Part shown: positions 1 to 8,914 of the stretch, piece by piece
Layout of the letters: every line of letters starts with the position of its first letter
How positions within the stretch are numbered: the stretch's first letter is position 1
Source: Asaia krungthepensis NRIC 0535
Lineage (GTDB): Bacteria > Pseudomonadota > Alphaproteobacteria > Acetobacterales > Acetobacteraceae
Assembly (NCBI RefSeq): GCF_025995175.1
Contig: NZ_BAPV01000010.1
Span: forward strand, 151,619-215,618
Reading direction: 5' to 3'
DNA length: 64,000 nt
Translations under genes and position numbers: made by a program
The notes under the pieces: model-generated
Database searches by the model: none
What the model saw: only the letters and a program-made list of their open reading frames with translations
Told to the model about the DNA's origin: nothing

Positions 1-1
1 G

Positions 2-331
2 GGATTTCGCGGCGGCAAGGGTGTCGCAACCGGGCTTGGTGCGCTTTACGCCCTTTGCTGGCCGGTCGGTATCGCCTGCTGTCTCGTCTGGTTAGCCGTT
101 GCCAAGCTCTCGCATATCTCCTCGGCGGGAGCTCTGGCCGCGTTTGCCGTGGCGCCATTCATCATGGCCCCGTTAAGCGAACAACCGGTGCAGAGTCCAC
201 TGCCCATCGCGACCCTGCTCCTTACACTCATCATCCTGCTGCGCCATACCAGCAATATCAGACGCCTGCTCACAGGCAGGGAATCGCGGATCAATATCGA
301 TCCGCCCCCGCAAACCAAGAACGAAATCTGA
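2..331 (+). CDS. plsY: Glycerol-3-phosphate acyltransferase PlsY (3' part)
   Basis: This is the C-terminal part of PlsY, the inner-membrane enzyme that transfers the acyl group from acyl-phosphate to glycerol-3-phosphate in the first step of phospholipid synthesis. The visible frame begins GFRGGKGVATGLG, the glycine-rich motif conserved in PlsY, and continues through hydrophobic segments (about residues 15-35, 40-55 and 65-80 of the fragment) to a polar tail. The start lies outside the window. It ends 6 bases before dprA, so the two genes probably share a transcript. Family assignment rests on the GGKGVATGLG motif and the membrane pattern. Confidence 0.88.
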   Translation, partial: GFRGGKGVATGLGALYALCWPVGIACCLVWLAVAKLSHISSAGALAAFAVAPFIMAPLSEQPVQSPLPIATLLLTLIILLRHTSNIRRLLTGRESRINIDPPPQTKNEI

Positions 332-337
332 CCGCTC

Positions 338-1465
338 ATGAGCGCGTCCCCCCTCGGTGATGACCGTCTGGACCTTGTGCGTCTGGCGCGCACCGACGGG
401 ATAGGACCGGTCAATTTCCGGCGCCTACTCAAGGAGCATGGTACGGCTACAGCCGCTATCGAGGCTTTGCCGGAACGGGCGCGCAAGGCGGGGCGACGCT
501 CCGGCGTGGTCATCCCCTCACGCGATTCCGTCTGCGAGGAGCAGGCAGCCTTGGAGCGATTCGGCGCCCGGATGCTTGTGCTCGGCGATTCCGATTACCC
601 TGCGCTTCTGGCCCGCATTCCCGACGCACCGCCCGTTCTGAGCATCTGGGGGCGGGTCGAGCGGCTTTCCCAGCGTGCGGTGGGCATTGTGGGCGCACGC
701 AATGCCTCGGCCGGGGGGCTTCGGCTGGCCGAGGCGCTCAGCGGAGCCCTGGCGCATGAGGGCTGCGTGATTGTCTCGGGTCTCGCGCGTGGCATCGATT
801 CCGTGGCCCACCGCGCGGCGCTTCATCAGGGCATGACGGTTGGGGCAGCGGCAGGCGGGCTCGATTGCTTCTACCCACCCGAAAATGAGGGACTCTATCG
901 TGCTGTTGCGGAGCGAGGCTGCATCGTCACGGAGGCCCCGCTGGGAACGATCCCGCAATCGAGCCATTTCCCGCGACGCAATCGTCTGATTGCCGGGCTG
1001 TCTCTGGGCGTGGTGCTTGTGGAGGCCGCGCTCAGGTCAGGCACATTGATTACGGCACGTCTCGCCCTCGAATACGGGCGTGATGTGTTTGCCGTTCCGG
1101 GGTCGCCTCTCGATCCAAGGTCGCGTGGCGGAAACGACCTGATCCGCCAGGGGGCGATTCTGACAGAAACCGCACAGGACGTGTTGACCCAGATCGGAAC
1201 GACCACGCCTGCAACATGCATGGCGGAATGGACTGGCCTGCCTGGCTTTGCGGAGGCTGATCCGCCGGGATTTGCGCCCCCTCCTGCCCCCGGTGAGGTG
1301 CTGGCACAGATCCATCAACTCCTCTCTCCTACGCCTGTGGCAGTTGACGATATCGTGGCGCGCTGCCAGTTCTCGGTTTCCATGGTGCTGTCCGCCCTGT
1401 CGGAACTCGAACTGGGCGGCATGGCGACCTTCCTTCCCGGGGGTCAGGTTGTGCTTGCAACCTGA
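338..1465 (+). CDS. dprA: DNA-processing protein DprA
   Basis: DprA is a cytoplasmic single-stranded-DNA-binding protein that loads RecA on incoming DNA during natural transformation. At 375 residues it has the usual three-part build. An N-terminal SAM/HhH-like region carries DGIGPVNFRRLL. A Rossmann-like core carries VGIVGARNAS, SGLARGIDSVAHRAAL and PRRNRLIAGLS. A C-terminal winged-helix region starts near residue 310 (LLSPTPVAVDDIVARC). All core motifs are intact and the frame is full length. It follows plsY by 6 bases and precedes topA by 41 bases, an order common in Alphaproteobacteria. Whether this organism is transformable cannot be read from this gene alone. Confidence 0.95.
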   Translation: MSASPLGDDRLDLVRLARTDGIGPVNFRRLLKEHGTATAAIEALPERARKAGRRSGVVIPSRDSVCEEQAALERFGARMLVLGDSDYPALLARIPDAPPVLSIWGRVERLSQRAVGIVGARNASAGGLRLAEALSGALAHEGCVIVSGLARGIDSVAHRAALHQGMTVGAAAGGLDCFYPPENEGLYRAVAERGCIVTEAPLGTIPQSSHFPRRNRLIAGLSLGVVLVEAALRSGTLITARLALEYGRDVFAVPGSPLDPRSRGGNDLIRQGAILTETAQDVLTQIGTTTPATCMAEWTGLPGFAEADPPGFAPPPAPGEVLAQIHQLLSPTPVAVDDIVARCQFSVSMVLSALSELELGGMATFLPGGQVVLAT

Positions 1466-1506
1466 TCTGCGGTGTCCGAGCAGGCCGGTGCGGTTCTGGA
1501 GTAGAG

Positions 1507-4230
1507 ATGACTGATGTCGTAGTGGTCGAAAGCCCGGCGAAGGCGAAGACCATCAACAAATATCTGGGCGATAACTTTATCGTTCTGGCATCCTTCGGCC
1601 ATGTCCGCGACCTGCCGCCCAAAGACGGCAGCGTGCGGCCGGACGAGAATTTCGCCATGGACTGGCAGACCGATGAGCGTGGGGCGAAGCAGATTGCCAC
1701 CATCGCGAAAGCGGTCAAGAATGCCGATACGCTCTATCTCGCCACTGACCCGGATCGCGAAGGCGAGGCCATTTCCTGGCATGTGCGCGCGGCTCTGGAA
1801 GAGAAGAACCTGCTACGCGGCAAGAACGTGCAGCGCGTTACCTTCAACGAGATTACGAAATCAGCCGTGCAGACGGCCATGGCGAACCCGCGCGCGCTCG
1901 ATCAGCCGCTGATCGATGCCTATATGGCACGCCGTGCCCTCGATTATCTGGTCGGGTTCACGCTCTCACCCGTTCTGTGGCGCAAGCTGCCAGGCAGCCG
2001 CAGCGCGGGTCGCGTGCAATCTGTGGCGCTGCGTCTGATCTGCGAGCGTGAAGCTGAGATCGAGGTGTTCAAGAGCCGCGAATACTGGTCGGTCACGGGA
2101 GCCTTCGCCACGCCGCGCAATGCCGGCTTCTCGGCGCGCCTGACGCATCTTGAAGGGCGCAAGCTCGACCAATTCGATCTGGACAACGCTGAAAAGGCCC
2201 ATGCCGCACGCGATCTGGTCGCCTCATCCGCCTTCAAGGTACGCTCGGTCGAACGCAAGAAGGCCAGGCGTAACCCCCCTGCCCCTTTCACCACCTCCAC
2301 CTTGCAGCAGGAAGCCTCGCGCAAGATCGGCATGAGCGCGCAATCGACCATGCGCGCTGCCCAGCAGCTTTATGAAGGTGTCGATCTGGGCGGTGAGACG
2401 GTCGGTCTGATCACCTATATGCGTACCGATGGCGTGACCATGGCGGCAGAGGCCGTGCATGCGATTCGCGATATGATTGCGGGCAGCTACGGCGCGCCCT
2501 ATCTGCCGGAAAAGCCGCGCGTCTATACCAGCAAGGCCAAGAACGCGCAGGAAGCGCACGAGGCCATTCGCCCCACCGACGTCACGCGCACGCCCGAATC
2601 GATGGCCCGCCATCTCTCGGGCGAGCAGATGCGTTTGTACGATCTGATCTGGAAGCGCGCCGTCGCCTCGCAGATGCAATCCGCAGAGCTCGATCAGGTC
2701 GTGGTCGATCTGGCTGATCCCGCCAACCGCACCGTTTTGCGTGCCAATGGCTCGATCATCGCTTTTGACGGCTTTCTCAAGCTCTATAGCGAGGGACGCG
2801 ACGACACGAAGTCGGATGAGGAAGAGGGCCGCGTGCTGCCAGCCATGAGCGAGGGAGATTCGCTCTCGACCCGGGGCGTCGAAGCCGATCAGCATTTCAC
2901 CCAGCCGCCTCCGCGCTTTTCCGAAGCCAGTCTGGTCAAGCGCATGGAAGAGATCGGTATCGGCCGTCCCTCGACCTATGCCTCGATCCTGACCGTTCTG
3001 CGCGACCGCAACTATGTGCGCCTTGATGCGCGACGCTTCATTCCCGAGGATCGCGGCCGTCTCGTGACGGCGTTCCTGACCTCCTTCTTCGAGCGCTATG
3101 TGGACACCGATTTCACGGCGACACTCGAAGAACAGCTTGATGACATTTCCGATGGTCGTGCCGACTGGCACGATATCATGGCCGCGTTCTGGCGTGATTT
3201 TTCGGCAGCCGTGGCGCAGACGAAGGATCTCAAGATCTCGGATGTCATCGATGCACTCGATGAGGATCTGGGTTCGCATTTCTTCCCTGCGCGCGATGAT
3301 GGCGGCGATCCGCGCCAGTGTACGGCCTGCGGCACGGGGCGTCTGGGGCTGCGTCTTGGCAAGTTCGGGGCCTTTATCGGCTGCTCGAACTACCCGACCT
3401 GCCAGTTCACACGTCGCCTCGTGGCGGAAGATGGCGGTGAGGGCGAGACGCTCAAGGAAGGAATGAAAAGCCTCGGTCAGGACCCGGAAACGGGTGAGGA
3501 AGTGACCGTACGCCGTGGACCTTACGGTCTTTATATCCAGCGTGGCGAGGCTGACCCCGAGAACAAGAAGATCAAGCCCAAGCGTACCACCATTCCTAAG
3601 GGGCTGGAGGGCGACAAGCTGACACTGGGCAAGGCCATCGGCTTGCTGTCCCTGCCGCGCAAGCTCGGACCGCATCCGGAGACCGGCGAGATGATCGAAG
3701 CCGGGCTCGGGCGCTTTGGTCCCTATGTCAAAATGGGCTCGATCTTCGGGACACTGGATGCCGATGACGACGTGCTGACGGTCGGGCTCAACCGCGCCAT
3801 CGACTCCCTGGCCAAGAAGCTGGCCTCCATTCGCACGCTTGGCGCGCATCCCAAGGATGGCGAGGCTGTGATGGTGCGTAAGGGACGATTCGGCCCCTAT
3901 GTGCAGCATGGTCAGGTCGTGGCGAATCTCGCCAAGGGACAGGCGATGGACGACGTGACCCTCGATGAGGCCCTGGCCCTTTTGACCGAGAAGGGTAAGC
4001 CCCTCAAGGCGAAGGGCAAGGTGGCGCGCAAGCCGGCATCGAAAGCCACAACAGGCGAAGGGGCGGCCGAGAAGAAAGCGGCTCCCAAAAAGAAAGCCGC
4101 GTCCAAAACGACAACCGCCAAGAAAACAGCCGCTAAAAAAGCGGCATCAACAAAAAAGACCGGTGAGGGTAAAGCGCCTGTAAGGAAACCGCGCGTGGCC
4201 AAGACAACAGATGGTGAAGACACGCCGTAA
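1507..4230 (+). CDS. topA: DNA topoisomerase I (type IA)
   Basis: TopA relaxes negatively supercoiled DNA by cutting one strand. The 907-residue protein opens with the TOPRIM domain (VVVESPAKAKTINKYLG) and has the active-site tyrosine Tyr304 in LITYMRTDG. A Cys4 zinc ribbon is visible at Cys605/Cys608 and Cys626/Cys632, followed by three topoisomerase C-terminal repeats (RRGPYGLYIQRG, LGRFGPYVKMG, RKGRFGPYVQHG). The last ~70 residues are a Lys/Ala/Thr-rich basic tail, as in many alphaproteobacterial TopA proteins, probably for non-specific DNA or RNA-polymerase contact. The start is the first ATG after dprA and gives the expected MTDVVVVESP N-terminus. Nothing appears broken. Confidence 0.97.
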   Translation: MTDVVVVESPAKAKTINKYLGDNFIVLASFGHVRDLPPKDGSVRPDENFAMDWQTDERGAKQIATIAKAVKNADTLYLATDPDREGEAISWHVRAALEEKNLLRGKNVQRVTFNEITKSAVQTAMANPRALDQPLIDAYMARRALDYLVGFTLSPVLWRKLPGSRSAGRVQSVALRLICEREAEIEVFKSREYWSVTGAFATPRNAGFSARLTHLEGRKLDQFDLDNAEKAHAARDLVASSAFKVRSVERKKARRNPPAPFTTSTLQQEASRKIGMSAQSTMRAAQQLYEGVDLGGETVGLITYMRTDGVTMAAEAVHAIRDMIAGSYGAPYLPEKPRVYTSKAKNAQEAHEAIRPTDVTRTPESMARHLSGEQMRLYDLIWKRAVASQMQSAELDQVVVDLADPANRTVLRANGSIIAFDGFLKLYSEGRDDTKSDEEEGRVLPAMSEGDSLSTRGVEADQHFTQPPPRFSEASLVKRMEEIGIGRPSTYASILTVLRDRNYVRLDARRFIPEDRGRLVTAFLTSFFERYVDTDFTATLEEQLDDISDGRADWHDIMAAFWRDFSAAVAQTKDLKISDVIDALDEDLGSHFFPARDDGGDPRQCTACGTGRLGLRLGKFGAFIGCSNYPTCQFTRRLVAEDGGEGETLKEGMKSLGQDPETGEEVTVRRGPYGLYIQRGEADPENKKIKPKRTTIPKGLEGDKLTLGKAIGLLSLPRKLGPHPETGEMIEAGLGRFGPYVKMGSIFGTLDADDDVLTVGLNRAIDSLAKKLASIRTLGAHPKDGEAVMVRKGRFGPYVQHGQVVANLAKGQAMDDVTLDEALALLTEKGKPLKAKGKVARKPASKATTGEGAAEKKAAPKKKAASKTTTAKKTAAKKAASTKKTGEGKAPVRKPRVAKTTDGEDTP

Positions 4231-4234
4231 TTTG

Positions 4235-4266
4235 CGTTTTTGCGGCCACAGAGCGTGGCAAAAACG
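4235..4266 (+). terminator. Inverted repeat downstream of topA
   Basis: CGTTTTTG and CAAAAACG form an 8-base outer stem, and CCAC/GTGG an inner stem, around a short loop directly after the topA stop codon. The arm supplies U-rich sequence but no free U-tract follows, so this is a probable rather than certain intrinsic terminator. Confidence 0.5.
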
Positions 4267-4365
4267 TCGCTCCCCCTGTTAGGCTCTCTTTCGCGGTCCG
4301 ATCCGGACAGCTAAAGCGACGTTCGATGGGGGAAGCCATCGTCCTGATGGTCAAGGTCACCGGCT

Positions 4366-5949
4366 CTGAACAAAGTTCCTTTCCTGACTGGCGCGCCCTG
4401 CCGTGGGCTGCTTGGTACAGCAGGGCTCATCGTGGCTCTGGCTGCACCGGCGCAAGCGCAGGAAATCGCCGCGCTGGATACGGGGCTCATGGGCTCCGTC
4501 TTGTCGAGCGCATTCCGCTTTCTGACGCCCAGAACACTCGAAGCTCATTCAAGCCGGACCTTCAGCATATGGGGTCTTGACGGTCTGACGGCGATCGACC
4601 CGTCGATCACCATGACGGAGCCGCCTCACGGGCCCAAAGACCCCGCCATGCTGCGTCTGTCGATCGGGCAGAACGAACTCACCCAGCTTCGCGAACCGGG
4701 TGACAACGACATGGGCGAGTGGATAAGGGCCATCGTCTCGATCATGGACTCTGCCTGGCGTGCCTCGCCAGCCCTGCGGAATGCAGGACGCGACGCCCTG
4801 CTCCAGAGCTTCTTCGACGAGTTGTTCAACCATCTGGACCCGTATTCGCGCTACGTCGCCCCTGCCCCTGCCGGTAATGACCGGGCCAATCGTACCGGTG
4901 ATATCGCGGGCGTTGGACTTTCGCTGGCGCGGGATAACGGGACACTTGTGGTCGCCGCGATCAATGCCAATGGCCCTGCCTGGGCAGCAGGCGCCAATAT
5001 CGGTCAGAAACTCCTCGCGGTGGATGGTCGCTCCACCCGAAACCAAGACCCGGCCACAGTAGAATCCTGGCTCGGAGGTGCGGCAGGCAGCAAGGTGAAG
5101 CTGCTACTGGCCGATCCGGGTCATCACGGCGCAGTCATGCGCCTGGAGCGTCAGATCGTCCCGCCCCAGACAGTGTTTGCGAGCATGCACGACCATGTTG
5201 CCGTTATGCGTATTGCCTCGTTCTCCTCCGACACCGCAGAAGAGTTGAGCCAGAACATCGACCAGGCCTTACAGGACAAGAAGCTGACAGGCCTCATCTT
5301 CGATCTGCGCGGCGATCGCGGCGGCGTCCTGCAGCAGGCGGTCACGGCGACGGCCCTCGTGCTCGATCAGGGCATCGCGGTGGTCACAAAAGGCCGGGAC
5401 CCGAAATCGAACCATGTCTGGGCCGTACAGGGCGGAGACATGACCCATGGCCTGCCGATAATCGCGCTCGTGGACGGGCGCACTGCCAGCGCGGCCGAGA
5501 TCATGGCGGCTTCCCTTTCGGATCATCGGCGCGCTGTCGTGATCGGCAGCGCCACACTCGGCAAGGGACTGGTCCAGGCCGTGGGCCAGATGCCCGATGG
5601 CGGCGAGCTTTTTGTAACCTGGAGCCGTGTCATCGCGCCCCTCGGCTGGCCCCTGCAGGGACTGGGCGTAACGCCCCAGATCTGCACCTCACGCGGGGCG
5701 CTGGCTGTCGATCAGCAATTGCAATCCCTCTCCCAGGGCAAGCTGCTGGATGCAGAGACTCTTCGCGCCAGCCGTGAGCTCCGTTTTCCGGTCAGCGTCT
5801 CGCGCATTCTGGATATCAGACGCCACTGCCCGGCGGCACTCGGTACCGATGCCGATCTCGACACGGCGGCACTCATCCTGCATCGGCCCGAGAGCTACAA
5901 AGCAGCGCTTTCTGCCATGCCTGATGACATGGACGATGCCTCACCGTGA
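4366..5949 (+). CDS. S41 family C-terminal processing peptidase
   Basis: A periplasmic serine protease of the CtpA/Prc type. The order is an N-terminal helical region, a PDZ domain (about residues 165-250: GVGLSLARDNGTLVVAAINANGPAWAAG is its core) and the S41 catalytic domain with the Ser in GRTASAAEIMA and the Lys in LGKGLVQ. The first conventional start is GTG at 4432, but that would begin in the middle of an export signal. The in-frame sequence upstream reads LNKVPFLTGAPCRGLLGTAG, then LIVALAAPAQA, a complete signal peptide. The only candidate start giving that signal is CTG at 4366, about 9 bases after AAGG. A sequencing indel joining it to the out-of-frame ATG at 4347 is an alternative. 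The stop overlaps the next gene by 4 bases. Function is secure at family level; the substrate is unknown. Confidence 0.82.
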   Translation: MNKVPFLTGAPCRGLLGTAGLIVALAAPAQAQEIAALDTGLMGSVLSSAFRFLTPRTLEAHSSRTFSIWGLDGLTAIDPSITMTEPPHGPKDPAMLRLSIGQNELTQLREPGDNDMGEWIRAIVSIMDSAWRASPALRNAGRDALLQSFFDELFNHLDPYSRYVAPAPAGNDRANRTGDIAGVGLSLARDNGTLVVAAINANGPAWAAGANIGQKLLAVDGRSTRNQDPATVESWLGGAAGSKVKLLLADPGHHGAVMRLERQIVPPQTVFASMHDHVAVMRIASFSSDTAEELSQNIDQALQDKKLTGLIFDLRGDRGGVLQQAVTATALVLDQGIAVVTKGRDPKSNHVWAVQGGDMTHGLPIIALVDGRTASAAEIMAASLSDHRRAVVIGSATLGKGLVQAVGQMPDGGELFVTWSRVIAPLGWPLQGLGVTPQICTSRGALAVDQQLQSLSQGKLLDAETLRASRELRFPVSVSRILDIRRHCPAALGTDADLDTAALILHRPESYKAALSAMPDDMDDASP

Positions 5950-6278
5950 TCGAAGCACGACTGAAATCAGGGCTCTGGGTGCGCGGGCTGATGCGTCTGG
6001 CCGAGACCAAAGGTCATTCAGCCATGCGGCTGCGGCGCGGCGATGAGGATGCAGGGGCGGTCCTGATCGTCCTGACCGATCGCGAGGGACGTCTGGCGCT
6101 GCTTCGCGAGGCGGCTCTCGGTGCGGGCTGGGAACGCATCGCTCTGGAAGATACTCAAGCGCTCGACACCTATATCGAGCGACAAACGCGTTATGACCCC
6201 GATCTGTGGGTGTTGGAGCTCACTCTTGAAGACGTGACCAGCCCCATCGAAGCCGAATTGCCAGGTCGTACTTCATGA
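5946..6278 (+). CDS. DUF1491 family protein
   Basis: A 110-residue cytoplasmic protein matching the alphaproteobacterial DUF1491 family, recognised by the N-terminal RLKSGLWVRGLMR, the central RRGDEDAGAVLIVL and the C-terminal YIERQTRYDPDLWVLEL. The family has no assigned biochemical role. It starts at a GTG overlapping the S41 peptidase stop by 4 bases (GTGA), so its translation is probably coupled to the peptidase. There is no signal peptide or membrane segment. No catalytic residues can be proposed. Confidence 0.85.
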   Translation: MIEARLKSGLWVRGLMRLAETKGHSAMRLRRGDEDAGAVLIVLTDREGRLALLREAALGAGWERIALEDTQALDTYIERQTRYDPDLWVLELTLEDVTSPIEAELPGRTS

Positions 6279-6511
6279 ACCGGCAGGGTTTGCCCGTTTC
6301 TCTTCGCGGAAAATCCGGCACCGACTGTTGCAACCATCCCACACTCGGGGGAGGAAGACAGAAAGGCGCAACTTGGTGAATGCACCGCGAGGATAAACTT
6401 GCGTTGCACAGGGATGACAGTTCAGCAAAAAGACGGCATTCAGATCGCTGCGGACGGCCAGCATACTGGTCCTCTTTCAGTCTGCCGCGTGAAAAGGATG
6501 GAGAAGACGAT

Positions 6512-7720
6512 ATGACGCTGGAACACCGAACGCGCGGTGAAACCGTTTGCCGCCCGTTCTCCGATGTCCGGCAGGCGGTCGGCTCGCTCCCCCGGCTTTT
6601 CCGCAGAAGCATTCTGGGCCTGACGGCACTCAGTGCTCTCACCCTTGCCACCCCGTCTCATGCGCAGGTGATCAAGGGGCTGTATGTCGCCGGCTCGGGC
6701 GGTGCCAGCTTCAATCAGGATCAGACCGTGCGCCTCTCGCCGGTTCTGCCCAGTGGCCGCGACCATTACGATACGGGCGTTACCGGCCTCGGGTCGGTCG
6801 GCTGGGGTCTCGGCAATGGTTTCCGCGTTGAAGTTGAAGGCAATTATCGCAATAATCGCCTCCAGCAATTCCGGTCCAGCTACTTCCCGTCTTCCGTCGG
6901 TGGGCGTCAGCAAGGCTACGGCGTGATGGCCAATGCGCTGTTCGACATGGATATCGGCGCAAACTGGGTCTATCCGTATTTCGGTGCCGGTGTGGGCTAT
7001 GGCTGGCAGGCCATGAAAGCCTCGGTCCGTGCGCCGAACAATTATCTGAACCAGAGCATCAACGGCACGGCCAGCAATTTTGCCTATCAGGGCATTTTCG
7101 GTCTCTCCTTCCCCGTACCGTTCGCCGTCGGCCTGTCCTTCACCACCGAGTATCGCTTCTATTCGCTTCTCGGGCCGAACGGGCACCATGCCACGGGTTA
7201 TGGCAGCATCGGCGGCTATGATAATCCGCGTCCTGCCGGGGCAATGGATGGCAACCGCGTGACGCGCAACGATTTCAACCATTCGCTGCTTCTCGGCCTG
7301 CGTTACGAGTTCAACCCTGCACCGCCACCGCCGCGCAGCGTGCCGGTCATGACAGCTCCGGCTCCCGCTCCCGCACGCAGCTATCTTGTGTTCTTCGACT
7401 GGGATCGCGCCGACCTGACGGACAGGGCGCGTTCGATTGTCGGCACCGCGGCGCAGAATTCCACGCACACCCAGCTCACCCGCATCGAGGTGAACGGCTA
7501 TACGGATAACAGCGCGGCCCATCCGGGGGCACGTGGCGCGGGCTATAACATGAAGCTTTCCCTGCGCCGTGCAGACGCCGTGCGCGCAGAACTGATCCGC
7601 GACGGTGTTGCGGGCGGCCTGATCGTGACCAAAGGCTTCGGCGAGAGCAACCCGCTGGTCCAGACTGCGGCAAATACCCGTGAGCCTCAGAACCGCCGCG
7701 TGGAAATCATCCTGCACTGA
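6512..7720 (+). CDS. OmpA-domain outer-membrane beta-barrel protein
   Basis: A 402-residue envelope protein. The ATG at 6512 was chosen because GGAGAAG stands 5 bases upstream; the open frame runs further up but without a better start. The N-terminus is long and basic, followed by a signal peptide ending SHAQ. Residues ~50-270 look like an 8-stranded OmpA-type barrel (alternating aromatic strands such as GNGFRVEVEGNYRNN and ALFDMDIGANWVYPYFGAG). After a Pro/Ala linker (PAPPPPRSVPVMTAPAPAPA) comes a peptidoglycan-binding OmpA C-terminal domain with FDWDRADLT, VNGYTDNS and the terminal NRRVEIIL. It most likely anchors the outer membrane to the wall. It is preceded by a ~230-base leader with no recognised gene and followed by a strong terminator. 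Confidence 0.9.
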   Translation: MTLEHRTRGETVCRPFSDVRQAVGSLPRLFRRSILGLTALSALTLATPSHAQVIKGLYVAGSGGASFNQDQTVRLSPVLPSGRDHYDTGVTGLGSVGWGLGNGFRVEVEGNYRNNRLQQFRSSYFPSSVGGRQQGYGVMANALFDMDIGANWVYPYFGAGVGYGWQAMKASVRAPNNYLNQSINGTASNFAYQGIFGLSFPVPFAVGLSFTTEYRFYSLLGPNGHHATGYGSIGGYDNPRPAGAMDGNRVTRNDFNHSLLLGLRYEFNPAPPPPRSVPVMTAPAPAPARSYLVFFDWDRADLTDRARSIVGTAAQNSTHTQLTRIEVNGYTDNSAAHPGARGAGYNMKLSLRRADAVRAELIRDGVAGGLIVTKGFGESNPLVQTAANTREPQNRRVEIILH

Positions 7721-7760
7721 TCTCGCGATCACTGCCTGAATGACGCCTTCGAGCTCAGGA

Positions 7761-7794
7761 AACCCCGGCCCGCCTCAGCGGATCGGGGTTTTTC
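7761..7794 (+). terminator. Intrinsic terminator after the OmpA-domain gene
   Basis: AACCCCG (7761-7767) pairs with CGGGGTT (7784-7790) around a 16-base loop and runs into a T-tract. It lies between the convergent OmpA-domain gene and cysK and may serve both. Confidence 0.75.
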
Positions 7795-7806
7795 ATAGCC
7801 GGTTTC

Positions 7807-8835
7807 TCAGACGAGACCGTTGAAAAGCGAGGTCGAAAGATAGCGCTCGGCAAATGACGGCACGATAGACACGATCGTCTTGCCAGCATTCTCTTCACGC
7901 TGCGCCAGGGCGAGTGCCGCGTGAAGAGCGGCGCCGGAGGAGATGCCTATCGGTATCCCCTCGATACGGGCACAGCGCCGGGCGGCCGCCATGGCGTCGC
8001 GCTCTGATACGACCAGCACGCCATCGAGCAGCGAGGAATCGAGCGTGTTGGGACAGAATCCCGGCCCGATCCCCTGGATACCGTGCGGGCCGGGATCATC
8101 TCCGTTCAGCACGGCGCTCTCGGCAGGTTCGACACCCCATAATTGAATTCCTGGTTTACGCGGCTTGAGCGTGCGCGCGATCCCGGTCAGCGTGCCTCCC
8201 GTTCCGAGGCCAGCAACAACCAGATCGACTTCTCCCTTCGTGTCCTCCCAGATCTCCTCCGCTGTTGTCAGGGCATGGATCTCGGGATTCGCAGGATTAT
8301 CGAACTGGCTGGGCATCCAGGCATCCGGGAGAGAGGCGACCAGTTCCTCAGCGCGCATGATGGCCCCCGCCATGCCGCGCGCGGCGGGTGTCAGTTCCAG
8401 TTGGGCGTCCATCATGCGCAGCATCTTGCGACGCTCGATCGAGGCACTTTCCGGCATGGTCACGATCAGCCGGTACCCGAGGGCTGCCGAAGCGAAAGCC
8501 AGTGAAATACCTGTATTGCCCGATGTGGGCTCGACGAGAACCGTGCGCCCCGGAATGATCTCGCCGCGCGCCTCTGCCTGCTGGATAAGAGCGAGACCGA
8601 TACGATCCTTGACCGATCCGAGAGGGTTGAAGAACTCCAGCTTGAGAAGAAGCCTTGCGTGAAGCCTGTCGGCTTCGGTCAGGCGTGGTACCGCGACAAG
8701 GGGGGTACCGCCGACAGTCTCCAATATCGACTCATAAACACGGCCTCTGGGGGCGGCATAGCGTGCTGCCAGACCGTCCGGACGGCCCTTCTCCTGTTCG
8801 ACGCTCAAATCGCGCTCCTTCGTGGCAATCGGCAA
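7807..8835 (-). CDS. cysK: Cysteine synthase (O-acetylserine sulfhydrylase)
   Basis: A PLP-dependent fold-type II enzyme that makes L-cysteine from O-acetylserine and sulfide in the cytoplasm. In the 342-residue frame the Schiff-base lysine is Lys76 in NPLGSVKDRIG. The substrate loop is PTSGNTGISLAF and the PLP-phosphate loop is GLGTGGTLTGIA; ISSGAALHAAL lies near the end. The first ~30 residues are extra compared with typical CysK proteins, so translation may start a little downstream. It is divergent from an Rrf2-type regulator, with a 12-base palindrome between them, an arrangement that suggests control by sulfur or cysteine status (inference). A cystathionine beta-synthase-like role is less likely, as no extra regulatory domain is present. 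Confidence 0.93.
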   Translation of the reverse strand: MPIATKERDLSVEQEKGRPDGLAARYAAPRGRVYESILETVGGTPLVAVPRLTEADRLHARLLLKLEFFNPLGSVKDRIGLALIQQAEARGEIIPGRTVLVEPTSGNTGISLAFASAALGYRLIVTMPESASIERRKMLRMMDAQLELTPAARGMAGAIMRAEELVASLPDAWMPSQFDNPANPEIHALTTAEEIWEDTKGEVDLVVAGLGTGGTLTGIARTLKPRKPGIQLWGVEPAESAVLNGDDPGPHGIQGIGPGFCPNTLDSSLLDGVLVVSERDAMAAARRCARIEGIPIGISSGAALHAALALAQREENAGKTIVSIVPSFAERYLSTSLFNGLV

Positions 8836-8886
8836 AAAAACCAGTCTTGCGATGCTGGCCTGTGATTTATCGGCAATAACTGCTAC

Positions 8887-8898
8887 ATTACGCGTAAT
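8887..8898. promoter_or_regulatory. Candidate operator between cysK and the Rrf2-type gene
   Basis: A perfect 12-base palindrome, ATTACGCGTAAT, lies in the 79-base divergent intergenic region, 16 bases before the regulator's ATG. Dimeric Rrf2 proteins bind such dyads, so it is a candidate site for autoregulation and cysK control. Binding is inferred, not shown. Confidence 0.45.
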
Positions 8899-8914
8899 TT
8901 GTCATTGAGGAAAA

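Noticed and set aside
2224..3909. 561-codon open frame antisense to topA
   Set aside because: It lies wholly within topA and mirrors its codon pattern; in GC-rich DNA long antisense frames arise by chance. There is no ribosome-binding site or recognisable motif.
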